A stretch of DNA of 64,000 nt from Streptomyces griseoincarnatus (GCA_014649575.1 BMTH01000005.1:1-64000); one strand, 5' to 3'. Counted from the stretch's first letter, positions 49,704 to 58,913 are shown. Made by a program: numbers and translations. Notes: a model not told the origin generated them from the sequence alone.

Positions 49704-51317
49704 ATGGGCTGGGCGCACGCCTCCACCGACCGGCCGGTCGCCGGCCGCTACCGGCTGGTCGAGATCACGCACCGCGAGACCAACCGGGTCAGCTGGTACG
49801 CCGACGACCTGCGGACGGGCCGGCCCTGTCTGGCCACCCGCGTCGAGCTGCCGGCGGACGCCGTGGAAGGCGTCCGCCGCGCGCCCTCCCGGATCCTGCG
49901 GGCGACCGAGAACGTCGCCCGGCTCTGCCCGGACCGGATCGCGGACGTCGTCGACGCGGTCGGCGAGGGCGGCTGCCTGTGGACGGTCACGGCGTGGATC
50001 GACGGCACCCCGCTGGACGAAGTCCTGCTCCAGCACGGCACGTTCGCACCCGCGCGGGCGGCGCGCGTCGCCCTGGACCTGCTCGACGTCCTGGACGCGG
50101 CACACCCGGAGGCCGTCACCCACGGCGAGCTGAGCCCGGGCCAGCTCTATCTGCGCGAGACCGGCCCGGTGATCGTCACCGGCTACGGGGTGGCCGGCAC
50201 GACGTCGGCGCCCCGGCTCACCGCCCCGTCGTACGCGGCGCCGGAACAGGCGCGGAACGAGCAGGTCGGCCCTGCCGCCGACCTGTGGGCGCTGGGGGCG
50301 ATCCTCTACACGATGCTGGAGGGGCGCCCGCCGTTCCGGGACCGGGGCAGGGTCGCGGCCACGCTGCGCGGGGTCGACCGGCTGCCGCTGCGCCCGCCGG
50401 TACGCTGCGGGCCGCTCACCGGAGTCGTCACGGGCCTGCTGCGCAAGGAGCCCCGGGAGCGCCCGGGCCGCCCGGTGGTGCGGGACGTGCTGACCCGGGT
50501 GCTGCGGGAGGCCCCCGGCGGCGATGCCGAGCCGGGAGAGGCGTACGCGCCGGCCGGGCGGGGGCGGAAGCGGAAGGGCGTGCTCGTCGGGACGCCCCTC
50601 GCGGTGCTCACGGTGACGGCGGCCGTGGTCGCGGCGGCGACGGGCCTGCCCGACGGAGGCGACGACCGGGCCGGCGGCCCCGCCGCATCGGCGTCCTCGC
50701 CCGCCGGAGGGGCCGGGGGGCCGGACACCGCCCCGCGGGTCCCGCCCTCGGCCGGCGCCGCCCCTCCGTCGTCCACGGCTCCCTCGTCTCCCCCGTCGCC
50801 CTCCCCGTCCGGGTCCGCCTCGCCGTCCCCGTCGGATCCCGGCGCCCTTCCCGCGGGCTTCCGCGTCCACCGGGCCCCGGAGGGGTTCTCCGTGGCGCTG
50901 CCCGCGGGCTGGGAGCGGCAGCGGGCCTCCCGCGCCGCACAGCAGTCCTACCGCGTCACGTTCGGCGCCGACGACGACCCGCGCACCCTCGCCGTCACCT
51001 ACAGCGAGCGCGTGGGGCCGGACCCGGTCGCCGTGTGGCGGGACACCGTGGAGCCGGGCCTCGCGCGCGCCGACGCCTACCAGCGGATCGGCGCCATCGA
51101 GGCCACGACGTACCAGGGCCGTGAGGCCGCCGACATGCAGTGGATCACCACGGACGACGGCGCCCGGGTACGCACCTTCGGCCGCGGCTTCCTGCTGGGC
51201 GACGGCCGGGGCTTCTCCCTGCGCTGGAGCACCCCGGCCGCCGAGTGGACGAACGCCGACAACCAGGAGACGTTGCGCACGGTCCTGCGGACCTTCCGGC
51301 CCGGGACGGCCGCCTAG
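49704..51317 (+). CDS. Transmembrane pseudokinase with extracellular domain
   Basis: This gene encodes 537 aa. Residues 15-275 keep a protein-kinase fold (SYAAPEQAR; DLWALGAILYTMLEGRPPF), but catalytic residues are missing: HRDLKPxN reads HGELSPGQ, DFG reads GYG, and the ATP-site lysine is not visible (CLATRVELP). A membrane helix (VLVGTPLAVLTVTAAVVAA) and a Ser/Pro-rich linker lead to an extracellular domain of about 140 residues (GFRVHRAPEGFSVALPAGW). It is likely a scaffold or sensor rather than an enzyme. The stop codon TAG lies inside the terminal repeat of the adjacent MITE-like element. Confidence 0.85.
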   Translation: MGWAHASTDRPVAGRYRLVEITHRETNRVSWYADDLRTGRPCLATRVELPADAVEGVRRAPSRILRATENVARLCPDRIADVVDAVGEGGCLWTVTAWIDGTPLDEVLLQHGTFAPARAARVALDLLDVLDAAHPEAVTHGELSPGQLYLRETGPVIVTGYGVAGTTSAPRLTAPSYAAPEQARNEQVGPAADLWALGAILYTMLEGRPPFRDRGRVAATLRGVDRLPLRPPVRCGPLTGVVTGLLRKEPRERPGRPVVRDVLTRVLREAPGGDAEPGEAYAPAGRGRKRKGVLVGTPLAVLTVTAAVVAAATGLPDGGDDRAGGPAASASSPAGGAGGPDTAPRVPPSAGAAPPSSTAPSSPPSPSPSGSASPSPSDPGALPAGFRVHRAPEGFSVALPAGWERQRASRAAQQSYRVTFGADDDPRTLAVTYSERVGPDPVAVWRDTVEPGLARADAYQRIGAIEATTYQGREAADMQWITTDDGARVRTFGRGFLLGDGRGFSLRWSTPAAEWTNADNQETLRTVLRTFRPGTAA

Positions 51318-51512
51318 GGTGTTTCGTCCGGACCCTCCCGGCGTCGCGGGGCCCATGCGCCCTCCCCCACTGCGCTCGACGGGCGTGGGCGCGCCCCCGG
51401 CGGCGTTGTCGCCACTCACCGACGCTCCGCGTCGACTCCCTCCTGGCGCCTTGCGATGCACGGCGCCAGACCCCGCTCCCTGATCCGGCCTGATCCGAAC
51501 GAAAGACCCTAG
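51314..51512. mobile_element. MITE-like element, about 199 bp
   Basis: Near-perfect terminal inverted repeats of 19 bp (CTAGGGTSTTTCGTYCGGA, 2 mismatches) lie at 51314-51332 and 51494-51512. The interior is non-coding and has an 8-bp hairpin (51443-51450 with 51462-51469). CTAG is repeated at the right edge. It sits exactly between the convergent TAG stops of the pseudokinase and hydrolase genes. There is no transposase. Confidence 0.6.
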
Positions 51513-52949
51513 CTAGCTCCGCGGGGCCCGCAGCGCGCGCAGTGGCCAGGGGACCAGCGGTGTGGTGAGCCAGTGCGCGCGGAAGACGCGGTCGGTGAGG
51601 GCGCAGGTGACGCGCAGCCGGTGCGGGGTCTCCAGGAAGGCGATGTCGACGGTGAGCGTGTCGGGGCCGTGCCACCCGCCGGTGACCGCGACCGGCACCG
51701 CGCCCTCGGTGACGGTCCAGGCCGTGCCGGTCCAACGGGCCGCCAGCCGGTGGCCGTCCTCGTCGAGGGTCAGCGTCCAGCCGCCGTCGTCGTCCGCCGT
51801 GAGCTCGGCGGCGGCCAGCTTCGGCTGCTCGGCGACGAGCCCGCCCTCCGGGGTGAAGGCGGCCCCGGCCCAGTCTCCGGTCTCCGGTGCGGGGGCGCCG
51901 TCCGTCGCCGGCAGGGCCAGGCGCTCCAGGCGCTCGCGCAGGCCCGCGTCCTCCGCGTCCCGCCCGGTCAGCGGGGCGTCACCGAAGGCGGGCAGCAGAT
52001 GCCGCCACACCAGTTCGAGGTAGCGCTGCATCTCCGCGGTGGCGGACGTCGCGGCGATCACCACGTCGTGCTCGGGCAGCACCAGGCAGAACTGGCCGTA
52101 GGCGCCGTCGCCGCGGAAGCCGTGCTGGCCCCGCCAGAACTGGTAGCCGTAGCCCTGGTCCCAGTCGGGGCGGTCGTCGCCGCCCATGGCCCCGGTGGTG
52201 CCGATGTGGGCGCGGGTGGCGCGCTCGGCCCATCCCTCGGGCAGCAGCCGCTCGCCCTGCCAGACGCCGTCGTTCAGATACAGCAGGCCGAACTTCGCTA
52301 TCGCGTCGGTGGTGGTGTGCAGGCCGGCGAAACCGATCTCGCGTCCGGCGCGGTCACGGGACCACAGCGCCTCGTCGATGCCCAGCGGCTCGAACAGCCG
52401 CGGGCGCAGATACTCCACGAGGGTCTGTCCGGTGACCCGCTGCACGATCGCGGCGAGCGTGTACGTGCAGGGCTGGTTGTAGGTGAACAGTGTGCCCGGG
52501 TCACGCTCCGGCGGCTGGAGCAGGAAGCCGCGCACCGGTTCGGCCGGGTCGGCGCCGAACGCCTCGTCGACGGTCTCGTGGTCGTGTCCGCTGGCCATGG
52601 ACGCCACGTGGCGCACCAGCATCGCCCGGCTGCGCGGGTCGGTGATGCCGGCGTCGATCTCCGGGAAGTACGACAGCACGGGGGCGTCGAAGTCGATCAG
52701 CCCCTCCGCCTCGGCGAGCCCGGCGGCGGTGGAGGCGAAGCTCTTGCTGAGCGAGTACAGCAGATGGGGGCGTTCGGCGGTCCAGGGCGCCCACGAGCCG
52801 GCGGCCACGACCTTGCCGTGGCGCACGATCGTCACGCCGTGCGGTTCGATGTCCGGGTCGGCCTCGAGCGCGTCGAGGAAGGCGTGGACGCCGGACGCGT
52901 CGACGCCCTGGGTCGCGGGGGCTGCGGTCGGAAGGGCTCGCTGGGTCAT
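51513..52949 (-). CDS. Serine hydrolase, class C beta-lactamase fold
   Basis: This gene encodes 478 aa. The SxxK motif S66-L-S-K69 (LLYSLSKSF) is near the expected position; FTYNQPCTY may hold the second motif and YGYQFWRG lies in the C-terminal half of the domain. There is no signal peptide, so it is cytoplasmic and more likely an esterase or peptidase than a resistance enzyme. A C-terminal beta-rich domain (about 350-478) follows. ATG 52949 has AGGA upstream; sequence further upstream in frame is unlike the family. Confidence 0.9.
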   Translation of the reverse strand: MTQRALPTAAPATQGVDASGVHAFLDALEADPDIEPHGVTIVRHGKVVAAGSWAPWTAERPHLLYSLSKSFASTAAGLAEAEGLIDFDAPVLSYFPEIDAGITDPRSRAMLVRHVASMASGHDHETVDEAFGADPAEPVRGFLLQPPERDPGTLFTYNQPCTYTLAAIVQRVTGQTLVEYLRPRLFEPLGIDEALWSRDRAGREIGFAGLHTTTDAIAKFGLLYLNDGVWQGERLLPEGWAERATRAHIGTTGAMGGDDRPDWDQGYGYQFWRGQHGFRGDGAYGQFCLVLPEHDVVIAATSATAEMQRYLELVWRHLLPAFGDAPLTGRDAEDAGLRERLERLALPATDGAPAPETGDWAGAAFTPEGGLVAEQPKLAAAELTADDDGGWTLTLDEDGHRLAARWTGTAWTVTEGAVPVAVTGGWHGPDTLTVDIAFLETPHRLRVTCALTDRVFRAHWLTTPLVPWPLRALRAPRS

Positions 52950-53021
52950 GGGGGCATCCTGCCCGGGGCACCGGCGGGTGATCCACCGTTTTCGCCGGGC
53001 GACTCGGGGGACCCGGACTCC

Positions 53022-53993
53022 ATGGTGCAAATCGGGTACACGATGATGACCGAGCAGGCCGGCCCGCGTGAGCTGGTGGAGCACGTGGTGCGCGCCGAGA
53101 CGGCTGGCTTCGACTTCTCGGTGACCTCGGACCACTACTTCCCGTGGCTGGCCGAGCAGGGTCACTCGCCGTACGCGTGGAGCGTGCTGGGCGCGGCCGC
53201 GCAGGCCACCTCACGGATCCCGCTGATGACATACGTGACGTGTCCGACGAAGCGGTACCACCCGGCGGTGGTGGCGCAGAAGGCGGCGACGATGCAGCTG
53301 CTGTCGGGCGGCCGGTTCCGGCTGGGGCTGGGGTCCGGCGAGAACCTCAACGAGCACGTGGTGGGCGGCGGCTGGCCGCCGGTGGACGTACGCCACGAGA
53401 TGTTCGAGGAGGCGGTGGAGATCATCCGCGCGCTGTTCGAGGGCGGTCATGTGAACTACCGGGGCGAGCACTTCGACGTGGAGTCGGCCAAGCTGTGGGA
53501 CCTGCCGGACCAGCCGCCGCCGATCGGGATCGCGGTCTCGGGGAAGCGGTCGTGCGCCCTCGCGGGTCACCACGCCGACCTGATGATCGCCACCGAGCCG
53601 AAGCCGGAGCTGCTGGAGATGTTCGACGAGCACGGCGGCGAGGGAAAGCCGCGCGTGGGCCAGCTGCCGGTGAGCTACGACCCGGACCGGGACACCGCCG
53701 TGGAGCGGGCGCACGCCCAGTTCCGCTGGTTCGGCAACGGCTGGAAGGTGAACTCCGAGCTGCCGCACCCGGACTCCTTCGCGTCGGCGACCCAGTTCGT
53801 ACGGACCGAGGACGTCGCCTCCTCGATCCCCTGCGGCAGCGACCCGGACGACTTCGTCGAGGCGGTCCGCCCGTACGCCGAGGCCGGTTTCACGGAGATC
53901 GCCCTGGTGCAGATCGGCGGGGAGTCGCAGCCGGCGTACCTGGACTGGGCGGAGCGGACGCTGCTGCCGGCGCTGCGGAAGGCCTTCGGCTGA
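53022..53993 (+). CDS. LLM-class F420-dependent oxidoreductase
   Basis: This gene encodes 323 aa of the luciferase-like monooxygenase fold (IGYTMMTEQAGPRELV; RFRLGLGSGENLNEHVVG), close to F420-dependent glucose-6-phosphate dehydrogenase-like proteins. It reduces or oxidises an unknown substrate with F420. ATG 53022 has GGGGGA about 9 bases upstream. Confidence 0.9.
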   Translation: MVQIGYTMMTEQAGPRELVEHVVRAETAGFDFSVTSDHYFPWLAEQGHSPYAWSVLGAAAQATSRIPLMTYVTCPTKRYHPAVVAQKAATMQLLSGGRFRLGLGSGENLNEHVVGGGWPPVDVRHEMFEEAVEIIRALFEGGHVNYRGEHFDVESAKLWDLPDQPPPIGIAVSGKRSCALAGHHADLMIATEPKPELLEMFDEHGGEGKPRVGQLPVSYDPDRDTAVERAHAQFRWFGNGWKVNSELPHPDSFASATQFVRTEDVASSIPCGSDPDDFVEAVRPYAEAGFTEIALVQIGGESQPAYLDWAERTLLPALRKAFG

Positions 53994-54039
53994 CAGGCGG
54001 TCCGTGCGTGAGGTGTGACGGATTCACCCGGAGAGCTGA

Positions 54040-54063
54040 GCATCTTGCCGGGATCCGGGGTAC
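54040..54063 (+). promoter_or_regulatory. Candidate SigB-type promoter of the SsgA-like gene
   Basis: It reads GCAT, 14 bases, GGGTAC, ending 37 bases before the GTG start. S. coelicolor ssgB is known to use a SigB-family factor (SigH), which makes this plausible. Confidence 0.5.
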
Positions 54064-54100
54064 TAGAGGGCTCTACGTCGGTACGTCCCGGAGGCACCTC

Positions 54101-54526
54101 GTGAACTCGTTCGTGCACAAGACCCTGGTGGTGGAGCTCCAGGCGGGCGACACGGAGCGCTTTCCCGTGCTCGCCCACCTGAGCTACGACCCGTCCGACC
54201 CGTTCGCCGTCACGGTCGTCTTCACCCTCGACGGCCGGGTGCTGGCGCGCTGGCAGCTGGACCGGGAGATGGTCACCGACGGGCTGAGCCGCTCGGTCGG
54301 CATCGGCGACGTACGGCTGCGCCCGCAGGCCCGCGGGGTGGGGCGGGAGCTGCGGATGGAGTTCCTGGGCGAGGCGCGCCCCGACGGTGGCCGGCACCAC
54401 GCGGTGGTCTTCGCCTGGGCGGAGGCCGTCGGGGAGTTCCTGACCGAGACCCACCGGATGGTGCCGCCGGGGTGCGAGGAGGTCCGGGTCGACGACTTCC
54501 TCGCGGACGTCCTGGCCAACAGCTGA
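54101..54526 (+). CDS. SsgA-like sporulation/cell-division protein (SALP)
   Basis: This gene encodes 141 aa. The SsgA-family pattern is visible: LSYDPSDPFAVTVVF, VLARWQLDREMVTDGL, VRLRPQARG and a C-terminal acidic FLADVLANS. SALPs guide septum placement and spore-wall processes in streptomycetes. GTG 54101 has GGAGG 6 bases upstream. By gene order it could be ssgC. A SigB-like promoter candidate precedes it. Confidence 0.9.
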   Translation: MNSFVHKTLVVELQAGDTERFPVLAHLSYDPSDPFAVTVVFTLDGRVLARWQLDREMVTDGLSRSVGIGDVRLRPQARGVGRELRMEFLGEARPDGGRHHAVVFAWAEAVGEFLTETHRMVPPGCEEVRVDDFLADVLANS

Positions 54527-54548
54527 AGCCCCGTGAGCCCGCGCGGGG

Positions 54549-55049
54549 TCAGCGGCGCGTGGTGTGGCGGTGGCGCGCCCACACGGGCAGCCCGAACCAG
54601 CACAGCAGGTACCAGAACACCACCCCGGCCACCAGGTACGGCACGTAGTCGTCCTGGGTGGCCACACGCAGGATGAGCAGCAGCGAGGAGCTGGTGGTGA
54701 CCAGCAGCAGCGCCAGCCCCAGCAGGGTGAGCTGTGAGGCCCACTGGACCGCCTGCGGTTTGATGCGCCGCCCGCTGACGAGCCGGTGCAGCGTCACCGG
54801 GCCGATCAGCGCCCCGGTCGCGCAGGCGCCCAGCACCACCGTGACGATGTAGATGTTCTTGTCGGTGCCGGACAGGCCCTCGTAGGTCGGGGTGAACACG
54901 ACCGTCAGCAGGAAACCGAACAGGATCTGCACGCCCATCTGGGCCACACGGACCTCTTGGATGAGCTCGGTCCACATCCGGTCCGCTCTCTCCTCCTCGC
55001 TCTCGTTGCGCCCCCGGCGCATGCTCCCGCCCTGCTCCGCGTCCGGCAC
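54549..55049 (-). CDS. DUF6328-like membrane protein
   Basis: This gene encodes 166 aa. After an acidic helix (NESEEERADRMWTELIQEVRVAQ) come four membrane helices (ILFGFLLTVVF; IVTVVLGACATGALIG; LTLLGLALLLVTT; YLVAGVVFWYLLCWFGL). This matches the DUF6328 family; function is unknown. The GTG at 55049 has a near-perfect GAAGGAGG site, better than the ATG at 55022. Confidence 0.85.
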   Translation of the reverse strand: MPDAEQGGSMRRGRNESEEERADRMWTELIQEVRVAQMGVQILFGFLLTVVFTPTYEGLSGTDKNIYIVTVVLGACATGALIGPVTLHRLVSGRRIKPQAVQWASQLTLLGLALLLVTTSSSLLLILRVATQDDYVPYLVAGVVFWYLLCWFGLPVWARHRHTTRR

Positions 55050-55178
55050 GGTGCCTCCTTCGATCGGGTCTCCCCCTCCGGTTTCCCCGAAAGGGAGCCT
55101 CCTCCCACCGCCGGTTTGGCCGCGCGGGGCACGGTTACACGGTCGGCGACACGACCAGGCCGGACGAAAGTGGGAGAC

Positions 55179-55520
55179 ATGTCGGACACCCAGCTCACCG
55201 TGACACTCAGCGGCGGGGACGTCGACGACGCCCGGGCGGTCGTCGGGGCGCTGGAGGGCACGTTCGGACCGCCGCAGGAGCGGCCCTCGGACACGGACGC
55301 GACCGTCCGGATAGCGACGTTCGGCGGCGAGGGTGAGGGGACGGGCGACGGGCAGGCGGACGTGCGGCCCTTGTCGGAGCCGGTGACCGTCACCGTGCAG
55401 GGCACCCCGGAGGCGGTACGCCGGGCGAGCGACGCGCTGTCGCGGGCCTTCACGGCCCGCGACGAGGGCGCCGCCGCCGGCGACCAGGAGCAGGAGCGTC
55501 AGCTCGTGCTGGAGTCCTGA
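55179..55520 (+). CDS. Small acidic hypothetical protein
   Basis: This gene encodes 113 aa, soluble and acidic, with no recognised domain (LTVTLSGGDVDDARAVVGAL; VTVQGTPEAVRRASDALSRAF). Segments resemble a KH- or ACT-like alpha/beta fold but I cannot assign it. ATG 55179 has a GGGAG site. It is divergent from the DUF6328-like gene and convergent with the aldo/keto reductase gene. Confidence 0.75.
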   Translation: MSDTQLTVTLSGGDVDDARAVVGALEGTFGPPQERPSDTDATVRIATFGGEGEGTGDGQADVRPLSEPVTVTVQGTPEAVRRASDALSRAFTARDEGAAAGDQEQERQLVLES

Positions 55521-55530
55521 GGCGCCTCCG

Positions 55531-56514
55531 CTACCAGCGGCCCTCCACCTGCTCGCGGATCCGCCGGTCGTACAGGTCTGCGATCGCGGAGAGGGTGGCG
55601 TCGGACAGCTCCGGCAGCCGGGCGGCGGCCGCGTTGGCACGGGCCTGCTCGGGCGAGCGGGCGCCGGGGATGACGCTGGTCACGCCGGGCTGCTGGACGA
55701 TCCAGCGCAGCGCGAGCTGGGCCGGCGTGCAGCCCTCGGGGGCCAGGGCGGCGAACTCGGCGGCGGCCTCGACACCGGTCGCGTAGTCCACGCCGGAGAA
55801 GGTCTCGCCCTGGTCGAAGGCCTCACCGTGCCGGTTGAAGGTGCGGTGGTCGTTCTCCGCGAAGACGGTGTCCTTGGTGTACTTCCCGGACAGCAGACCC
55901 GAGGCGAGCGGCACGCGGGCGATGATGCCGACGCCGGCCTCGCGGGCGGCCGGGAGCACCTTAAGCAGCGGCTTCATGCGGAACGGGTTGAGGATGATCT
56001 GCACGCTGGCCACGTTCGGGCGGGCGATGGCGGTCAGCGCCTCGGCGCAGGTTTCCACGCTCACGCCGTAGGCGGCGACGCGCTCCTCCTCGACGAGGGT
56101 GTCGAGGGCGTCGAAGACCTCGTCGGTGGAGTAGACGGGGGTGGGCGGGCAGTGCAGCTGCACCAGGTCGACGCGGTCGACGCCCAGGTTGCGCCGGGAG
56201 CGGTCGTTCCAGGCACGGAAGTTGTCCAGGACGTAATTCTCGGGGATCTGGTCGACACGGCGGCCCATCTTGGTGGCGACCAGCACGTGCAGGTCGGGCC
56301 GTCCGGAGAGGAACGACGCGATGGTCTGCTCGCTGCGTCCGTCACCGTAGACGTCGGCGGTGTCGAAGAAGGTGACGCCCGACTCGGCGGCGGCCTCCAG
56401 CACCGCGAGGGCGTCCTTGTCGTCGACGTCGCCCCAGTCGGCGCCGAGCTGCCATGTGCCGAGGCCGATCACGGAGGCGTGCTGACCTGACCTGTCGAAA
56501 GTGCGCTCTTCCAT
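55531..56514 (-). CDS. Aldo/keto reductase
   Basis: This gene encodes 327 aa. The catalytic tetrad is visible: D51 and Y56 (DTADVYG), K82 (VATKMGRR) and H121 (LVQLHCPP). It is an NADPH-dependent carbonyl reductase of the AKR12/YdjG-like group; the substrate is unknown. ATG 56514 is chosen because the family starts about MEERTFDRSG. Confidence 0.92.
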   Translation of the reverse strand: MEERTFDRSGQHASVIGLGTWQLGADWGDVDDKDALAVLEAAAESGVTFFDTADVYGDGRSEQTIASFLSGRPDLHVLVATKMGRRVDQIPENYVLDNFRAWNDRSRRNLGVDRVDLVQLHCPPTPVYSTDEVFDALDTLVEEERVAAYGVSVETCAEALTAIARPNVASVQIILNPFRMKPLLKVLPAAREAGVGIIARVPLASGLLSGKYTKDTVFAENDHRTFNRHGEAFDQGETFSGVDYATGVEAAAEFAALAPEGCTPAQLALRWIVQQPGVTSVIPGARSPEQARANAAAARLPELSDATLSAIADLYDRRIREQVEGRW

Positions 56515-56576
56515 GCCGGTCAGTCTGTCATCCGTCCCGGCCCGGCGACCGGCGGCTCCCCCGCCGGGGCGGCGGC

Positions 56577-57272
56577 TCAGGCGCCCACGGCCGTCCGGCA
56601 CTCGGGGTGGCCCCAGCCCTTGTCGTTCTTGGCGATGGGCTCGCCGGCCGCGTACGACCGTCCGCACGGGCAGCGGCCGGGGAACTTCGCCTTGATGGTG
56701 CGGGAGGAACCCCCGGACTTGCGGGCGGGCCTGGCGCCGCCCGAGGCGCGGCGGGAGGAACCGCCGGAGGACGGGCGCGGTACGGACGGCGGCGGCTCGG
56801 GCGAGCCCTGCGCGCTGCCCGCGTCCTGCTGCGCGGAGGCCGCCTGGCTGGCGGCGCGGTCGGCGAAGTCGTTGAGCCGGTCGCCGTCGACCTGGTGGGC
56901 GAGCACGTGGCGGAACTCGACGGACCGGTCCTGGAGCAGGCCGTCGATGCGGACGACGAGTTCCTGGTTGGCGACGGGCTTCCCTGCGGCGGTGCGCCAG
57001 CCGTTGCGCTTCCAGCCGGGCAGCCAGGTGGTGACGGCCTTCATGGCGTACTGCGAGTCCATCCGTACCTCGAGCGGCACGCCGGGGTCGGTGGCCGCGA
57101 GGAGCCGCTCCAGGGCGGTGAGTTCGGCGACGTTGTTGGTGGCGGTGCCGAGAGCGCCGGCCTCCCAGCGGTCCGGGGTCCCGGAGCCGTCCGCGATCAC
57201 CCAGGCCCAGCCGGCGGGTCCGGGGTTTCCCTTCGAGGCCCCGTCGCAGGCGGCCACCACACGTTCACGCAT
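56577..57272 (-). CDS. RNase H-like protein with C-terminal zinc-ribbon-like tail
   Basis: This gene encodes 231 aa. The type I RNase H fold has acidic residues D10 (CDGASKGNPG), E50 (NNVAELTAL), D72 (MDSQYA) and D138 (NDFADRAA). A Ser/Pro/Arg linker leads to CPCGRSYAAGEPI...GWGHPEC, a possible zinc ribbon. It could degrade RNA in RNA-DNA hybrids. ATG 57272 is preferred; ATG 57284 is possible. Confidence 0.85.
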   Translation of the reverse strand: MRERVVAACDGASKGNPGPAGWAWVIADGSGTPDRWEAGALGTATNNVAELTALERLLAATDPGVPLEVRMDSQYAMKAVTTWLPGWKRNGWRTAAGKPVANQELVVRIDGLLQDRSVEFRHVLAHQVDGDRLNDFADRAASQAASAQQDAGSAQGSPEPPPSVPRPSSGGSSRRASGGARPARKSGGSSRTIKAKFPGRCPCGRSYAAGEPIAKNDKGWGHPECRTAVGA

Positions 57273-57314
57273 GCCACCGATCATGCCATGGCCGGGCGGG
57301 TGTCCCGGTTCCGC

Positions 57315-58108
57315 TCAGCCGACGGGTTCGGTGCCCGGCATCTCGCCCTTGGTGGTGGTGAGGTCGATGACCGAGAAGGCGGCGCCCTGCGGGTCGCCGA
57401 CCACCGCGAACCGGCCGAACGGCGAGTCCGTCGGCCCGGACCGCAGCACCCCGCCGCGTTCGGTCGCCCGGGCCACGGCGGCGTCGCAGTCGTCGGCGGT
57501 GAAGTACACGTTGATGTACGGGGGCGCCTCGGGCGGGAAGTTGTCGGTCATCCGCATCCGGCCGAGGACGCTGCGCTCCCCCAGGTCGAAGAGGCGGAAG
57601 TCCATCTCGCCCTGAGCTGCTTGGACCGATAGCCGAAGACGGCGGGAAAGAACGCGTCGGACTTCTCCGGCTCGCGGGTGCAGACCTCCGCCCAGCAGTA
57701 CGCGCCCGGTGTCTCCGTCGTCCGGAAACCCTCGTGGGTGCCGGCCTGCCACACCCCGAAGACGACCCCTCCGGGGTCACGGGCGAGACACATCGTGCCG
57801 TGGTCGGCGACCCGCACGGGCTCCATCAGCAGTTCGCCGCCCTGCTCGCGGATGCGGGCGGCGGTGGCGGAGGCGTCCTGAGCGGCGAGGCAGAGGCACC
57901 ACTGGGAGGTGCCCTCCTGGCCCGGCATGGGCGGGACGACGGCGGCCACCGCCTTGCCGCCGGCGTACGCCTGGGTGTAGCCGCCCTCATCGGGCGACGT
58001 CTCGCCGAAGGTCCAACCGGGGACGTGGCCGTAGAAGTCCTTGGCCGCGTCGAGGTCGTCGAACACGGCGTCGGCCCAGCAGGGGGTTCCTTCGGGTGCT
58101 ACGGCCAT
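57315..58108 (-). pseudogene. Two-domain VOC family protein, frameshifted
   Basis: The N-terminal VOC domain (CWADAVFDDLDAAKDFYGHV) is followed by a second whose start lies in the same frame up to GYRSKQ. The frame then shifts near 57613-57617, and the rest (EMDFRLFDLGERSVLGRMRM to the stop) is in another frame. One missing base explains it. Intact homologues read through as one protein of about 260 aa. It may be a sequencing error or a pseudogene. VOC proteins include glyoxalases and resistance proteins; function is unknown here. Confidence 0.75.
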
Positions 58109-58199
58109 GGCTGCGGCCCTCCGCGTCACGCGTGCTCTGTGGTCTCCTCACTCACGCCAGCCACGCCCGGGCGGGCACGCGCGCCGGAGGAGAGCCCTC

Positions 58200-58247
58200 A
58201 GGGGCACGGGGAACTGCGCGAACGGGGGCCCGGGGCGGAGCCCCCGA
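58200..58247. repeat. Intergenic repeat, copy 2
   Basis: It shares the GGGGAACTGCGCG segment and GGGGCGGAGCCCCCGA core with 5145-5193. It lies between the two minus-strand VOC genes. Confidence 0.6.
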
Positions 58248-58275
58248 ACCCCGAAAGGCCCCGCGGGCCTGGGTG

Positions 58276-58761
58276 TCACGCCCCGCCCTCGTACGCCCTC
58301 TCCAGCTCCGCGATGTCCAGCTTGCCCATCGTCATCATGGCCTTCAGCGCACGGTCGGCCTTCTCGCGGTCCGGGTCGCCGATCATCTGCGTGAGCCGCT
58401 TGGCGTTGACCTGCCAGGAGACGCCGTAGCGGTCCTTGAGCCAGCCGCACGGGCCGTGCTCGCCACCGCCCTCGACCAGCTTCTCCCAGTAGTGGTCGAT
58501 CTCCGCCTGGTCGTCGCAGTCGAGCTGGAAGGAGATCGCCTCGTTGAACGTGAACTCCGGTCCGCCGTTCAGGGCGACGAACTTCTGGCCGTTGGCCGTG
58601 AACTCCACGGTGAGCACGGAGCCCTCCTCACCGGGGGTGGCCCCGGTGTTGCGGACCACGTCGCCGAGCTTGGAGTCGTCGAAGACGGAGACGTAGAACT
58701 GCGCCGCCTCCTCCGCCTGGCCGTCGAACCAGAGGCAGGTGGTGAATCCGTCGGTGTCCAT
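58276..58761 (-). CDS. VOC family protein (PhnB-like)
   Basis: This gene encodes 161 aa. The PhnB/3-demethylubiquinone-methyltransferase-like VOC pattern is visible: TTCLWFDGQAEEAAQFYVSVF, NGGPEFTFNEAISFQL and DRYGVSWQV. Function is unknown. A short C-terminal extension (ADRALKAMMTMGKLDIAELE) is common in this subgroup. ATG 58761 is the start. Confidence 0.9.
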   Translation of the reverse strand: MDTDGFTTCLWFDGQAEEAAQFYVSVFDDSKLGDVVRNTGATPGEEGSVLTVEFTANGQKFVALNGGPEFTFNEAISFQLDCDDQAEIDHYWEKLVEGGGEHGPCGWLKDRYGVSWQVNAKRLTQMIGDPDREKADRALKAMMTMGKLDIAELERAYEGGA

Positions 58762-58890
58762 GAGTACCTCCCGTGTGGGGCGCCCCTCGAGGGAACGCGG
58801 TCACCGGTGCAGACCGGCCGCGGCGACGGAACTCATCGGTGGGACCGAGATCCACCTGCACGGCCCGTCCGGGGCCGCTCCGCCCTGGGC

Positions 58891-58913
58891 GAATCTGCCG
58901 CGGGCAGAGATTC
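58891..58913. promoter_or_regulatory. Candidate operator upstream of clpP3
   Basis: An imperfect inverted repeat, GAATCTGCC-GCG-GGCAGAGATTC, lies 83 bp before the clpP3 start. PopR activates clpP3-clpP4 in S. lividans, so this is a candidate PopR or ClgR-type site; the known motif was not compared. Confidence 0.35.
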
